Source: Nitrosomonas cryotolerans ATCC 49181 (lineage in GTDB: Bacteria > Pseudomonadota > Gammaproteobacteria > Burkholderiales > Nitrosomonadaceae). From it: DNA of 64,000 bases. Positions 1 to 8,468 of this stretch are shown piece after piece (within the stretch, counting starts at the first letter, position 1; every line of letters begins with the position of its first letter). A program made the translations under genes and the position numbers. The notes beneath the pieces were generated by a model, which did not search any database, was not told the DNA's origin, and saw nothing but the letters and a program-made list of their open reading frames with translations. The stretch covers positions 620,001 through 684,000 of the forward strand of contig NZ_FSRO01000001.1 of the NCBI RefSeq assembly GCF_900143275.1, given 5' to 3'.

Positions 1-215
1 GGAGAAGAAACGGTACCACAACTAGCCGCTCGTTATCATATCCATCCTACGCAGATTAATAGCTGGAAACGTCATTTGATTGAAAAGCCAGTGATTTGTT
101 TGGCAAGAATAGTGACGCCAATAATAAGAATGGTCATAGTGCCGACGATTTACATCGCGTGATTGGGCAATTGACGGTGGAACGCGATTTTTTAGCCAGA
201 AAGCTCGATCATTAA
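1..215 (+). pseudogene. IS3-family orfA, 3' part, frameshifted
   Basis: Frame 1 reads GEETVPQLAARYHIHPTQIN, the helix-turn-helix of an IS3 OrfA, up to about base 80. It then becomes nonsense. The frame that starts one base earlier continues with ASDLFGKNSDANNKNGHSAD and ends in TAA at 213-215. This needs a one-base deletion near the A-run at about 85-88. OrfA supplies the DNA-binding part of the OrfAB transposase, so this copy is probably unable to move by itself unless the shift is a sequencing error. Confidence 0.75.
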
Positions 216-235
216 GTGTTGCTGAGCGCAAAACA

Positions 236-1063
236 ATGATCGAGCACCACGAGAAACTAAGTCAATCGCGTCAATGCCATTTACTGGGTGTTGCACGCTC
301 GTCGTATTATTATCAGCCACAACCCACAGATGGAAGTGAGTTAATCTTGTTGCGTCAAATGGATGAGCAGTATTTGAAAACACCACAGTATGGTTCACGC
401 AGTTATGCCACGTGGTTCAGGCGCCAGAGGAGGATGATAGGCCGCAAGAAAGCAACTTCAATGATGAAGATACTGGGCATTATTAGCACAGCACCAAAGC
501 CCAAAACCAGTATTCCGGCCAAGCAGCACAAGAAGTATCCTTATCTGCTCAAAGGTAGGACCATTAGTCGTCCCAACCAAGTTTGGGCGACCGATATCAC
601 TTACGTGCCGATGGAAAAAGGTTTTGGCTATCTTGTTGCTATTATGGACTGGCATTCGCGTAAAGTATTGAGCTGGCGCATATCCAACACACTGGACGCT
701 GATTTCTGTGTCCAGGCTTTGGAAGCTGCCATTCAGGATCATGGCTGTCCGAAAATCATGAATAGTGATCAGGGTGTGCAGTTTACCAGCGAGGCATTTA
801 CATCAATGCTAAAAACCAATGGTATACAGATCAGCATGGATGGCAAGGGCTGCTACTATGACAATATTTTTGTTGAACGATTATGGCGTACAGTCAAATA
901 CGAACACCTATATACTCGGGAATTCAACAATCTAAAGGAGGTAAGGAAAAGTTTAAATATTTGGTTCAATTGGTACAATCAGGAACGTTTTCATCAAAGT
1001 CTTGATGATCTAACACCAGATGAAGTTTACTATCAGAAGTATGCAATTCCTCAAGCTGCCTGA
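236..1063 (+). CDS. IS3-family transposase OrfB (DDE integrase core)
   Basis: This is a 275-residue integrase-like transposase subunit. The DDE catalytic triad is visible: D in VWATDITYVP (about residue 120), D in MNSDQGVQFTS (about 180) and E in NIFVERLWRTVKYEH (about 216). An HTH_21-type N-terminal region and a C-terminal YNQERFHQSLDDLTPDE segment are typical of IS3 members. The reading frame is open upstream of the ATG (SVAERKTMIE), so the natural product is probably an OrfAB fusion made by -1 frameshifting. The coding region looks intact although its orfA partner is broken. Confidence 0.93.
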   Translation: MIEHHEKLSQSRQCHLLGVARSSYYYQPQPTDGSELILLRQMDEQYLKTPQYGSRSYATWFRRQRRMIGRKKATSMMKILGIISTAPKPKTSIPAKQHKKYPYLLKGRTISRPNQVWATDITYVPMEKGFGYLVAIMDWHSRKVLSWRISNTLDADFCVQALEAAIQDHGCPKIMNSDQGVQFTSEAFTSMLKTNGIQISMDGKGCYYDNIFVERLWRTVKYEHLYTREFNNLKEVRKSLNIWFNWYNQERFHQSLDDLTPDEVYYQKYAIPQAA

Positions 1064-1150
1064 GCTTGATTAACCAGCCATGTTAGAGCTTAATTTATCT
1101 TCAGGTTGTCTAGTTAATGGGGGCCACTTCAGGATAAGCGATAGCAATCC

Positions 1151-1993
1151 TTATAAAATCGCTTTATTCTTTACCGAAATTCTTTCATAAACTTCTTCCA
1201 TCACTTCAACAAAGGAATGATCCAGGTCCCAGAAAGGCGGGTAGTCACCTTGTTTCCTAATTAATGCAGCTGAAACGAGCGGACTGGATGCACTTGTTTC
1301 CGGTAATGGCGGTGCGGACATGTGCCAGAATTGTTTGAGGGTAATGTCCTGGTAATTTTGATAACAGGGTTGGGTGTAACGATGTTGTGCGTATTCCATT
1401 GGGATTGCATCAGGCTGAGTAATTTGCGCCAGCAGTGCTTTGCCCAGAGGGGAATCAGCAAGCACTTGGTGCAGTGTTGCTTTGTCCATTCCGCGAAGTT
1501 CGAATATCAGAAATGGGTCACGATCAAGCATAGAGGCAACTTTATAGTAAGTGCCGGCAATATGTTTGCATGGATTTGACCAATCGGGACAAGAGCAATC
1601 CGTTATAAGGTCGCCAGCATGATTTCCGGGCAGCAAGTCAACGCCATGTTTTGCAAATGCCTGCTGAATATTATCGGGCATTTCGTTCATCATCAGGCGT
1701 GATAACCAAGCAGCGTTGCCAGCAATTTCTTTAATAATTGCTTTCCATTTTTCCTGGCTAATCGTTTTTAGTTTTATAGATATCTTATATTTAGGTTCTT
1801 TATGAACGCCAAAATAAGCGTTAATATTGCCACGTATCTTGGCTTTGATTTCCTTACCTTCAATACAAAAATCCAACATTCTGTTTGGGCCAGCATATGC
1901 GCGGCCTCGGCTGAGGCGGCCAGGGTCAATACGTTGTTGCAAAGCATCCAGAAATCGTTCGCCCCACCAGGTACGTGTAATTTTACGTGCCAT
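1151..1993 (-). CDS. SWIM zinc-finger protein, partner of the adjacent SNF2 helicase
   Basis: A 280-residue protein with a SWIM zinc-binding motif, CSCPDWSNPCKH (about residues 133-144), matching the CxCx(n)CxH pattern. SWIM domains bind DNA or protein. In many bacteria a protein of this kind is encoded beside a SNF2-type ATPase; the Bacillus subtilis ywqB/ywqA pair is the familiar example. The N-terminus TRTWWGERFLDALQ is also common to this family. The gene starts one base after the stop of the SNF2 gene on the same strand, so the two are almost certainly one transcript and probably translationally coupled. Cellular role unknown; DNA repair or resistance to foreign DNA are possibilities. 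Confidence 0.85.
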   Translation of the reverse strand: MARKITRTWWGERFLDALQQRIDPGRLSRGRAYAGPNRMLDFCIEGKEIKAKIRGNINAYFGVHKEPKYKISIKLKTISQEKWKAIIKEIAGNAAWLSRLMMNEMPDNIQQAFAKHGVDLLPGNHAGDLITDCSCPDWSNPCKHIAGTYYKVASMLDRDPFLIFELRGMDKATLHQVLADSPLGKALLAQITQPDAIPMEYAQHRYTQPCYQNYQDITLKQFWHMSAPPLPETSASSPLVSAALIRKQGDYPPFWDLDHSFVEVMEEVYERISVKNKAIL

Positions 1994-1994
1994 T

Positions 1995-4900
1995 TTAGGC
2001 CTCCAAAATTGTATTTTTATTCAGTTGTATTAATGCGCGGAATGCATCATTGTCCAGTTCGGTGAGCCAGGATTCATCATTGCCGATAATGCTTTCTGAG
2101 AGCTTCTGTTTCTCTTCCAGCATTTGATCAATACGTTCTTCCAGTGTGCCTAACGCGACCATTTTATGTGCGAATACGGTCTTGGTTTGCCCGATACGAA
2201 ATGCGCGATCTGTTGCTTGATTTTCCACCGCTGGATTCCACCATCGGTCAAAATGGAAGACATGATTGGCACGGGTTAAGGTAATGCCCACGCCACCGGC
2301 TTTCAATGAAAGAACAAAAATCGACGCGGGCGCATCTTCATCCTGGAATTGTTCAATCATCTGTGCGCGGCGTTTACGCGCTGTGCCGCCATGTAGATAA
2401 TAAACCGGGTAGTGATAGTTTTCACGCAAGTGTTTTTCCATTGCGGCACCAATTTCAGTGAATTGCGTAAATATAAGCATGCTGTCACCCTCAGTAATGG
2501 CTTCTTCAACCATTTCACTGACACGCGCCAGTTTGTGTGAACGAAGGGTACTAAAGTCACTGTCATCCTGTAAAAACTGTGCAGGGTGGTTGCAGATTTG
2601 CTTCAGCTTCATCAATGTGGAAAGCATCAAGCCTTTGCGCTGAATGCCTTCAGCTTGCGCCAATTCCACCTGGATATCATCAACCACTGCTTGATATAGG
2701 GAAGCTTGTTCTTGTGTCAGATTGCAGTAAACTTTTTGTTCGATTTTATCAGGCAGGTCTTTGATAATTGATTTGTCCGTTTTCAAGCGACGTAGAATAA
2801 ATGGTGTAATTAATTTCTTGAGTTGTGTTGAACGCAGTGTGTCACTATCGCGCTGAATCGGGGTTTCATATGTTTTTTTGAATTGGGTTGAGGTGCCCAG
2901 GTAGCCTGGATTTAGAAAATGGAAGATGGACCACATATCCATTAAGCGATTTTCTATCGGGGTTCCGGTCATGGCTAATCGATGTTTTGCGTTGAGCCGG
3001 AAAATGGCTTTGGCCTGTGCCGACTGGGGGTTCTTTATATTTTGTGCCTCATCAATAACAACTCGATGCCAATCAATCGGATTAAACAAACTGGCATCCC
3101 TGCGTACCAGTGAAAAAGATGTGATCACAACATCTTTGTCGGCAATGTCCTGTTTAAATTGTGCAGGTGTTTGGGTGCGGGTTGCGCCATGATGGAGTAC
3201 AGTCGCCAGTTGTCCGGCAAAACGTTCAATTTCTTTCTGCCAATTTCCCAATACAGAGGTTGGTGCAATTAATAATGTGGGGGCAAGTGATTCTGTTGAT
3301 TGTGCTCGTTCCTGAACAAGTCTGGCGATGACCTGAATTGTTTTTCCCAGCCCCATGTCATCGGCTAAGCAAGGATGCAGGCCTAATGACTCCAGATAAA
3401 CAAGCCACGACAATCCGCGCTTTTGATACTCACGTAAGTCTCCATTTAATGCTTGTGGCGTATCCAATAACTGTAGTCGCTGGTTATCACGCAAACGTGA
3501 CAGAATCTCGGAGAGTGTGTCGTCAAAACTATAGATTTGAGTTTGTTCATCTGCTTCAGCTGCTTGCCTGAGCATGTCAGTCAATGTCACTGTCTCATCA
3601 GCACTTTGTTGTTTCTTCCATAAAGCTAATAAGCTCTCCATCTGCTCTTTATCAATTTCCATCCACTCCCCACGAAAGTGAATCAATGGCGATTTAGCAT
3701 TTACCAGTAACTCCCATTCATCTTCAGTGACGACTTGCTCACCAATCGAGAGTTGATAGTCATATTGCAAGATTGAAGTTAGGTTAAATTGCCCATCACT
3801 CTTTTCCTGGCCTGGTGTGGAATGTACGGATGCTTTAGTACGAATTTGTGCACGTCGTCGTCCTTTTGGTGTCCACCAGGATGGCAGGCTAATCTTGAAT
3901 CCTGCATCCTCCAATACACCCGCATCATTCTTAAGAAATGCAAACGCTGCTTCCATATTGAGCGTCAGCCCAACGGGTCGGTTTGATTCCAGCCCGTCCC
4001 AAAGTAGAGGGCAAATGCGAGCAGCCTGTCCGAGTCCCAGCAGCAGGTTCTTTTCAAAATCATGGTCGAGAAAATGTTTATAGGCACTCTTATCACAGTC
4101 TGGATGCCAATAATCTGTCAGTGACAGTTTGAGTGATGGATCTTGTCGCGATTCAACAAAGAATCTTAATAACCAAGCATCGGGTGAGCTGGGCTCCGCC
4201 TGTTGCAATCGAATTCCCAGATTGAAACCGTTTTGCTTTTCCTGCCCCAATAATCCCTGTTTCCAACTTCGCCATTGACGCCATTGCTCTGATGTAATGA
4301 ATGGCCATTTCTGAGAAGCGTTTATCAGGCGACCAAAAAAATTATCATCAAATTGATTTTGAAGTTTCTTGGTAAAGTCGACGTTCTGTATCAACATTTC
4401 CAGCATTTGTTCAGAGAAATGCCGTAGTAATTGCTCGCGATCCAGTAAGCTCGGAGAGTCAGTTTTCTCCTTATCGCCCATTTGTTCCTGAACGGCGACA
4501 CAAGCCAAGGGCATAATGCTGGAGAAATCAGCAATCAATTGCTCATAGGTTGTTGCCACGGGTTCCCAGCCAGTCGAGATTTTAAGATTCGGTTGCGTTG
4601 TTTTTTTAGCGGGTGCTTCCAGGTAGCATCGTAATGATGGGATATATTGGTGTCTGCGCACAATTTCCCCAAAACTGCGTGCATAATCTATCCAGAATTG
4701 CATATCACTTCCCAGGCGAAATTGGTCCGTTTTATGTAATGCTAAGAAACGGATTTCCCTTAAGAATAATAAAGGCTTCTCCAAGGATAAGCCAAAGATC
4801 TTCCAGCTCTGCCAGTCAAATTCTTCGGGTATCATTTCACCGGTAATTAATGCCATTTCAGGGCTTGGCAGTGGGATATCGTCCTGACTGGGAAGCGCTA

Positions 4901-5132
4901 TGTAGAAATGGGATGGCTGTGGATTTAATACACTGACAAGTGCTGTTTTTAGCGGGAATTCATCAATAAAGAACTGTTGTAACTGTTTTTTTTGAAAAAC
5001 AGTGCCAGCATGGGTATTGGCAGGCGTTTTGTCTTTAGATTTAGATTCCGTTTCAGCCCAAAATATAAAGCGGCCTGAATTATCGAAATATCCCGGGTTA
5101 TCGGGAACCCAGCTAGTATGAAAGATGTACAT
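1995..5132 (-). CDS. SNF2/Rad54-family DEAD/DEAH-box ATPase
   Basis: A large DNA-translocating ATPase, 1045 residues from the chosen start. The C-terminal half has the two-lobed Swi2/Snf2 motor: Walker A in DDMGLGKTIQ (about 590), DEAQ box in VIDEAQNIKN (about 690), motif III MTGTPIENRLMDMW, and motifs V-VI in AGGVGITLTRANH and QATDRAFRIGQ (about 940-975). The N-terminal 500 residues resemble the SNF2_assoc/HepA-type extension of bacterial members. The frame stays open to an ATG at 5174, but the extra 14 residues lie in the arm of an inverted-repeat element that begins at 5134. I therefore prefer the ATG at 5132. The gene is followed directly by the SWIM protein. Confidence 0.9.
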   Translation of the reverse strand: MYIFHTSWVPDNPGYFDNSGRFIFWAETESKSKDKTPANTHAGTVFQKKQLQQFFIDEFPLKTALVSVLNPQPSHFYIALPSQDDIPLPSPEMALITGEMIPEEFDWQSWKIFGLSLEKPLLFLREIRFLALHKTDQFRLGSDMQFWIDYARSFGEIVRRHQYIPSLRCYLEAPAKKTTQPNLKISTGWEPVATTYEQLIADFSSIMPLACVAVQEQMGDKEKTDSPSLLDREQLLRHFSEQMLEMLIQNVDFTKKLQNQFDDNFFGRLINASQKWPFITSEQWRQWRSWKQGLLGQEKQNGFNLGIRLQQAEPSSPDAWLLRFFVESRQDPSLKLSLTDYWHPDCDKSAYKHFLDHDFEKNLLLGLGQAARICPLLWDGLESNRPVGLTLNMEAAFAFLKNDAGVLEDAGFKISLPSWWTPKGRRRAQIRTKASVHSTPGQEKSDGQFNLTSILQYDYQLSIGEQVVTEDEWELLVNAKSPLIHFRGEWMEIDKEQMESLLALWKKQQSADETVTLTDMLRQAAEADEQTQIYSFDDTLSEILSRLRDNQRLQLLDTPQALNGDLREYQKRGLSWLVYLESLGLHPCLADDMGLGKTIQVIARLVQERAQSTESLAPTLLIAPTSVLGNWQKEIERFAGQLATVLHHGATRTQTPAQFKQDIADKDVVITSFSLVRRDASLFNPIDWHRVVIDEAQNIKNPQSAQAKAIFRLNAKHRLAMTGTPIENRLMDMWSIFHFLNPGYLGTSTQFKKTYETPIQRDSDTLRSTQLKKLITPFILRRLKTDKSIIKDLPDKIEQKVYCNLTQEQASLYQAVVDDIQVELAQAEGIQRKGLMLSTLMKLKQICNHPAQFLQDDSDFSTLRSHKLARVSEMVEEAITEGDSMLIFTQFTEIGAAMEKHLRENYHYPVYYLHGGTARKRRAQMIEQFQDEDAPASIFVLSLKAGGVGITLTRANHVFHFDRWWNPAVENQATDRAFRIGQTKTVFAHKMVALGTLEERIDQMLEEKQKLSESIIGNDESWLTELDNDAFRALIQLNKNTILEA

Positions 5133-5133
5133 A

Positions 5134-5265
5134 GGTATTGCCAAGTTAAGTAAATTTGCATAAAAACTAGTCAATGCACGAATTTTTAACTCATTGATTG
5201 TTAAATATTCATAATACTGACTCGAGGTGGAAAATCAGTCCAATTTGACTTAACTTGGCAATACC
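5134..5265. repeat. 132-bp miniature inverted-repeat element
   Basis: The ends are inverted copies of each other. The left arm is ggtattgccaagttaagt plus AT-rich bases, and the right arm ends acttaacttggcaatacc: 18 exact base pairs, extended after a one-base indel. It encodes nothing and looks like a MITE. It lies immediately before the SNF2 start codon, so the gene now takes its 5' leader from the element. I see no clear target duplication and no related transposase in the window. Confidence 0.7.
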
Positions 5266-5313
5266 CCAAAAACTAATTTAAAGTTCAGCTATTTCAATGC
5301 TGAATAAAAAAAA

Positions 5314-5592
5314 TTACTTCTCATGCCGCTTGAGATCGCGATAAAAATTCTCGTGGGGCCCGAAGACCAGTAGTTTCAAGCTATCCTTATCGAGAATACG
5401 ATATGCCAGCATGCACAATTGGTTTGATAAACGGAATTTATAGACACGGATGCCAAGCAGGTCGCCTACTTTTGCTTCACCACATTGAGGATTTGATGCA
5501 ATGGCACGCACTGCTTCATCAAGATCAGGTTTTTGCTGTGGATGCAGCTTCTTTACAGCGCGCTCAAATGTGGGCGTGACATATAACCGCAT
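5314..5592 (-). CDS. RelE/ParE-family toxin of a type II toxin-antitoxin pair
   Basis: A 92-residue protein of typical RelE/ParE size and layout: an N-terminal helical hairpin (TPTFERAVKKLHPQQKPDLDEA) followed by a beta sheet containing GIRVYKFRLSNQLCMLAYRI and a C-terminal LLVFGPHENFYRDLKR. The closing segment, with aromatic and basic residues, is where RelE ribonucleases carry active-site side chains; ParE relatives instead poison gyrase. The sequence alone does not decide between them. Its start overlaps the antitoxin stop by one base, the usual coupling. Confidence 0.82.
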   Translation of the reverse strand: MRLYVTPTFERAVKKLHPQQKPDLDEAVRAIASNPQCGEAKVGDLLGIRVYKFRLSNQLCMLAYRILDKDSLKLLVFGPHENFYRDLKRHEK

Positions 5593-5801
5593 CAGCCGAA
5601 CTGGTACTCACCCGTTGACTCTTCCTGATCGGCAATCAGTATGTCGCGGATCATGGTAAACGGCAAATCAGGATTCTCCTCTGCAATCTTGCCAATCTGC
5701 GACCAGTATTCGATCTGCTTGGGTAGCGAGCGATGCTGTGTTTGCGCGTAGCGCTTGGCCTCGGCCACCAGGCTCTCTGATAGTTTTACGTTTACAGACA
5801 T
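5592..5801 (-). CDS. ParD-like antitoxin
   Basis: A 69-residue protein beginning MSVNVKLSESLVAEAKRYAQ, which looks like a short ribbon-helix-helix DNA-binding region, followed by SLPKQIEYWSQIGKIAEENP, a hallmark of the ParD-like antitoxin family. The acidic C-terminus (ADQEESTGEYQF) would wrap the toxin. The gene precedes the toxin, as expected for an antitoxin made first, and probably represses the shared promoter just upstream, where a short palindromic stretch (ttccttaaaggaa, 5841-5853) could be its operator. Confidence 0.8.
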   Translation of the reverse strand: MSVNVKLSESLVAEAKRYAQTQHRSLPKQIEYWSQIGKIAEENPDLPFTMIRDILIADQEESTGEYQFG

Positions 5802-5882
5802 GGCAATCTCCTAGTCAAAGGTTTATTTTAGCTCAATTAGTTCCTTAAAGGAACCTGGCGAGGATTTGATCATTAATTTTAT

Positions 5883-7185
5883 CATCTCAACTTCCGGAAA
5901 ACCCCGGTCTTAAGGCCGGGGATGGATAGGGAGTCAGCTTCGCTGATACTAAAGCCTGTTTTTTCACCTATTTCTGTTACAGTGTGTTAATGGAAATTAA
6001 GCGCGCATACAAATTCAGGTTTTACCCAACTTTTGAGCAAGAAACTATTCTGGCTCAAACATTCGGGTGTGCTCGGTTTGTCTATAATCGCATGTTGCGC
6101 GTTCGTTCTGATGCTTGGTATACCGAGAAAAAAAGAATCGGGTATCATGCTACCTCCTCTTTGTTGACCGAGTTAAAAAAAGAGCCTGAATTTGAATGGC
6201 TGAACAAAGTTTCCAGTGTTCCTGTGCAGCAATCTCTCCGCCACCTGCAAACGGCATTTGGTAATTTCTTTGCCAAACGAGCCAAATACCCGTCATTCAA
6301 AAGCAAGCATGAGAAGCAATCGGCTGAATACACGTCCAGCGCCTTCAAGTGGGACGGTAAGTCTCTGAAACTGGCGAAGATGAAAGATCCACTGAATATC
6401 AGATGGTCGCGCACCCTTCCTAAGGCAACAAAACTAACGATTGCAACAGTCTCTAAAGACTCAGCGGGTCGATACCATGTTTCTATGCTTTGCGACGACT
6501 CTGTTGCGCGAAAGCCAAGGGTTAGCGGCAAAGTCGGCATTGACTTAGGATTAACGCACTTCGCTATTCTTTCTACGGGCGAGAAGATTGCGTCTCCTAA
6601 CACGCTACGAAAGAATGAAACCAGGCTTGCTAAGCTGCAACGCAAGCTATCTAAAAAGCGCAAAGGGTCGGCCAATAGACAAAAAGCCAGACTGAAAGTA
6701 GCGCGACTACATGCAGGAATTGCTGATGCTCGTAAAGACTTTCTACATAAACTCTCAACACGGCTAGTGAACGAAAACCAAGTGATAGCTGTAGAGTCTT
6801 TAGCTGTTAGCAATATGAAGAAAAATCGTTGCCTCGCAAAATCAATTTCCGATGCAGGATGGGGTGAATTTGTGCGGCAATTAGAATACAAGTCGCTGTG
6901 GTACGGGCGAGAGCTTGTAGGTATTGACCGATGGTATCCAAGCAGCAAACGCTGCTCGGGATGTGGGCATACCGTAAACAAGATGCCTTTGAATGTGCGT
7001 GAATGGACTTGTCCGGAATGCGGATCAATCCATGATCGAGACATCAACGCAGCGCGTAATGTTTTGACCGCTGGACTGGCGGTGTCAGCCCTTGGAGAAT
7101 CTATAAGTCCTGTTTGCATTTAGGTGCGTCCGGGTTGGATTCGTTGAATTGGGAATCCCCTTCGTTTACGGAGGGGAGCAGTCAA
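5883..7185 (+). mobile_element. IS605-type element carrying tnpB only
   Basis: The left end has a hairpin (ccccggtcttaaggccgggg, 5902-5921). The right end has the hairpin tccccttcgtttacgga-gggga (7156-7177) followed by the cleavage tetranucleotide TCAA at 7182-7185. The same right-end design occurs in the complete element at 22330-24115. The pentamer TTTAT (5878-5882) precedes the proposed left end in both, so it is a candidate target/TAM. There is no tnpA, so movement would need one in trans; the tnpA at 22391 is a candidate. End positions are inferred by comparing the two elements. Confidence 0.7.
5990..7123 (+). CDS. tnpB: TnpB, RNA-guided nuclease of an IS200/IS605-type element
   Basis: A 377-residue TnpB with all expected catalytic parts. 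The RuvC-like residues are D in GIDLGLTHF (about 185), E in IAVESLAVSNM (about 268) and D in IHDRDINAARNV (about 351). The zinc-ribbon cysteine pairs are CSGCGH and CPECG. The N-terminus MEIKRAYKFRFYP and the FRKNETRLAKLQRKLSKK region are diagnostic. A GTG two codons upstream (5984) is an alternative start. TnpB proteins cut DNA using a guide RNA made from the element's right end. Nothing is truncated, so the nuclease may be active. It is related to, but clearly diverged from, the TnpB at 22838. Confidence 0.93.
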   Translation: MEIKRAYKFRFYPTFEQETILAQTFGCARFVYNRMLRVRSDAWYTEKKRIGYHATSSLLTELKKEPEFEWLNKVSSVPVQQSLRHLQTAFGNFFAKRAKYPSFKSKHEKQSAEYTSSAFKWDGKSLKLAKMKDPLNIRWSRTLPKATKLTIATVSKDSAGRYHVSMLCDDSVARKPRVSGKVGIDLGLTHFAILSTGEKIASPNTLRKNETRLAKLQRKLSKKRKGSANRQKARLKVARLHAGIADARKDFLHKLSTRLVNENQVIAVESLAVSNMKKNRCLAKSISDAGWGEFVRQLEYKSLWYGRELVGIDRWYPSSKRCSGCGHTVNKMPLNVREWTCPECGSIHDRDINAARNVLTAGLAVSALGESISPVCI

Positions 7186-7205
7186 GACTCACCAATGTGA
7201 CAGGC
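7124..7205 (+). ncRNA. Predicted right-end guide RNA region of tnpB element 1
   Basis: In IS605-type elements the reRNA/omega RNA covers the end of tnpB and the right-end hairpin and continues into flanking DNA as the guide. Here that scaffold would end at TCAA (7182-7185), and the guide would begin with gactcaccaatgtgacaggc (7186-7205). The 5' boundary is unknown and probably lies within tnpB. This is an inference from family knowledge and from the element end. Confidence 0.45.
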
Positions 7206-7458
7206 GTTGTTGGAAGGAACATGACCTAGGTTAATGCTATTATGGGATCCTGAATCTGTTTAAGTCAAAGCGGTATTGTGACATTTGCAAGTATTTCAGG
7301 TAAAAACAGCAATTATTGTTTTATTTGAGTGTTAGTTTTTTTGCCCTGTAATCGATCTAGCCAGAACATGCAGCTTGTCCCCGATTTCGGGTGCTCAAGG
7401 GGTTATATAATATACTGCACCAACAATTCTTTTTCTCACGATAAAATTAGGAGGTTAG

Positions 7459-7812
7459 ATGCATTGCGTTATTTCCACGACTTGGGGTCCAACGGATGTT
7501 ACTCGGGCTGCGCTACCATTCGTTTTTGCCGCCTCTGCCCTACAAGCAGGCGATACTGTAATGATTATGTTGTTTCATGATGCGGTAACTGTCGCACTCG
7601 ACGGCACCCATCAGAAAATGATTCCTTTCGGGCCACCTTCAAAATTTGCAGAAATATTTTCAAACCTCAACGCCAAGGTTCTCGTGTGCAAACCTTGCGC
7701 TGAAATCCGTTCCATCAGCGAAGAAATGCTGGTGAAGAATGCCTCATTTGGTGGCATGAACGACCTGCATCAGCATACATCCCGGCCAGATGCGAAATTC
7801 ATCAGTTTCTAA
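7459..7812 (+). CDS. DsrE/DsrF-like family protein
   Basis: A 117-residue single-domain protein. The N-terminus (CVISTTWGPTDVTRAALPFVFAASAL) has the alternating strand-helix start of DsrE-fold proteins. This is followed by GDTVMIMLFHDAV, a KVLVCKPCAEIRSI segment with two cysteines, and FGGMNDLHQHT. The family includes sulfur-relay proteins, where such a cysteine carries persulfide, but many DsrE-like proteins have no known role. A good ribosome site, aggagg, lies before the ATG. A DUF1993 gene follows 143 bases downstream and may be co-transcribed. Confidence 0.75.
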   Translation: MHCVISTTWGPTDVTRAALPFVFAASALQAGDTVMIMLFHDAVTVALDGTHQKMIPFGPPSKFAEIFSNLNAKVLVCKPCAEIRSISEEMLVKNASFGGMNDLHQHTSRPDAKFISF

Positions 7813-7955
7813 CCAGGGGGCTTTCGATGGTAACGCTGATATTGCCGGGAAATTTGTATTAGAATCTTTACTAACGAGTAGCCAAATTGGCTGCGAATCT
7901 CAGAGCGCAGATGTTAATTCCGGAGTAAAAAGTATCAATTAACCAAGAAAAATTT

Positions 7956-8468
7956 ATGACTACTACTTATATGCACAAAACGTCCGTGCCCGTTTTCAAA
8001 CAGTTATTGAGCAGCCTAAGCGCCATTTTGACCAAGGCTGAAGCACTCGCCGCTGAGAAAAAATTTGAACCAACAGTGCTGCTGGACTCTCGGCTTTTCC
8101 CTGATATGTTTCCCTTAATCCGCCAAGTGCAAATCGCCACCGATTTCGCCAAGAGCGTGTCAGCGCGGCTGGCAGGTGTTGAGGTGCCGGTGTATGACGA
8201 CAACGAGCAAACCTTTGCTGATTTGAAGGCACGAATTGGCAAGACATTGTCGTTTATCGAAAGCCTAACGCCCGCGCAATTCGAAGGCAGCGAAACGCGT
8301 GAAATCGTGTTACGCCCGGACACACCGAAAGAGAAAAAAATGGTTGGTCACACCTACCTGTTCAACTACGGTTTGCCGCAATTTTTCTTCCATGTCACCA
8401 CCGCCTATGCGATTTTGCGGCACAATGGTCTGGAAGTCGGCAAAGGCGATTTTATGGGTGCCTATTAG
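7956..8468 (+). CDS. DUF1993 family protein
   Basis: A 170-residue soluble, largely helical protein of the DUF1993 family. Characteristic stretches are LLDSRLFPDMFPLIRQVQIA, a central AGVEVPVYDDNEQTFADLKA, and a C-terminal YLFNYGLPQFFFHVTTAYAI with RHNGLEVGKGDFMG. The fold resembles four-helix DinB-like bundles, but no reaction is established. Length and both ends fit the family. It follows the DsrE-like gene on the same strand and is the last gene before the tRNA-derived boundary at 8752. Confidence 0.85.
   Translation: MTTTYMHKTSVPVFKQLLSSLSAILTKAEALAAEKKFEPTVLLDSRLFPDMFPLIRQVQIATDFAKSVSARLAGVEVPVYDDNEQTFADLKARIGKTLSFIESLTPAQFEGSETREIVLRPDTPKEKKMVGHTYLFNYGLPQFFFHVTTAYAILRHNGLEVGKGDFMGAY

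Larger units (their letters stand above)
1..1131 (+). mobile_element. IS3-family insertion sequence, left part missing
   Basis: The window opens inside an IS3-family element. A frameshifted orfA remnant is followed by an intact orfB that reads in the -1 frame relative to the end of orfA, the arrangement used for programmed frameshifting in this family. After orfB the right end is probably at 1131, where the sequence gggggccacttca ends in the CA dinucleotide typical of IS3 termini. The left terminal repeat is outside the window, so the pair of ends and any target duplication cannot be checked. Confidence 0.8.

Noticed and set aside
5133-5174. Fourteen extra N-terminal residues for the SNF2 protein
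   Set aside because: They are encoded by the inverted-repeat arm of a miniature element; the ATG at 5132 is the likelier start.
6145-7119. A 324-codon open frame antisense to tnpB
   Set aside because: It is a shadow of the tnpB codons; its composition is unlike a protein and the sense strand has all TnpB catalytic motifs.
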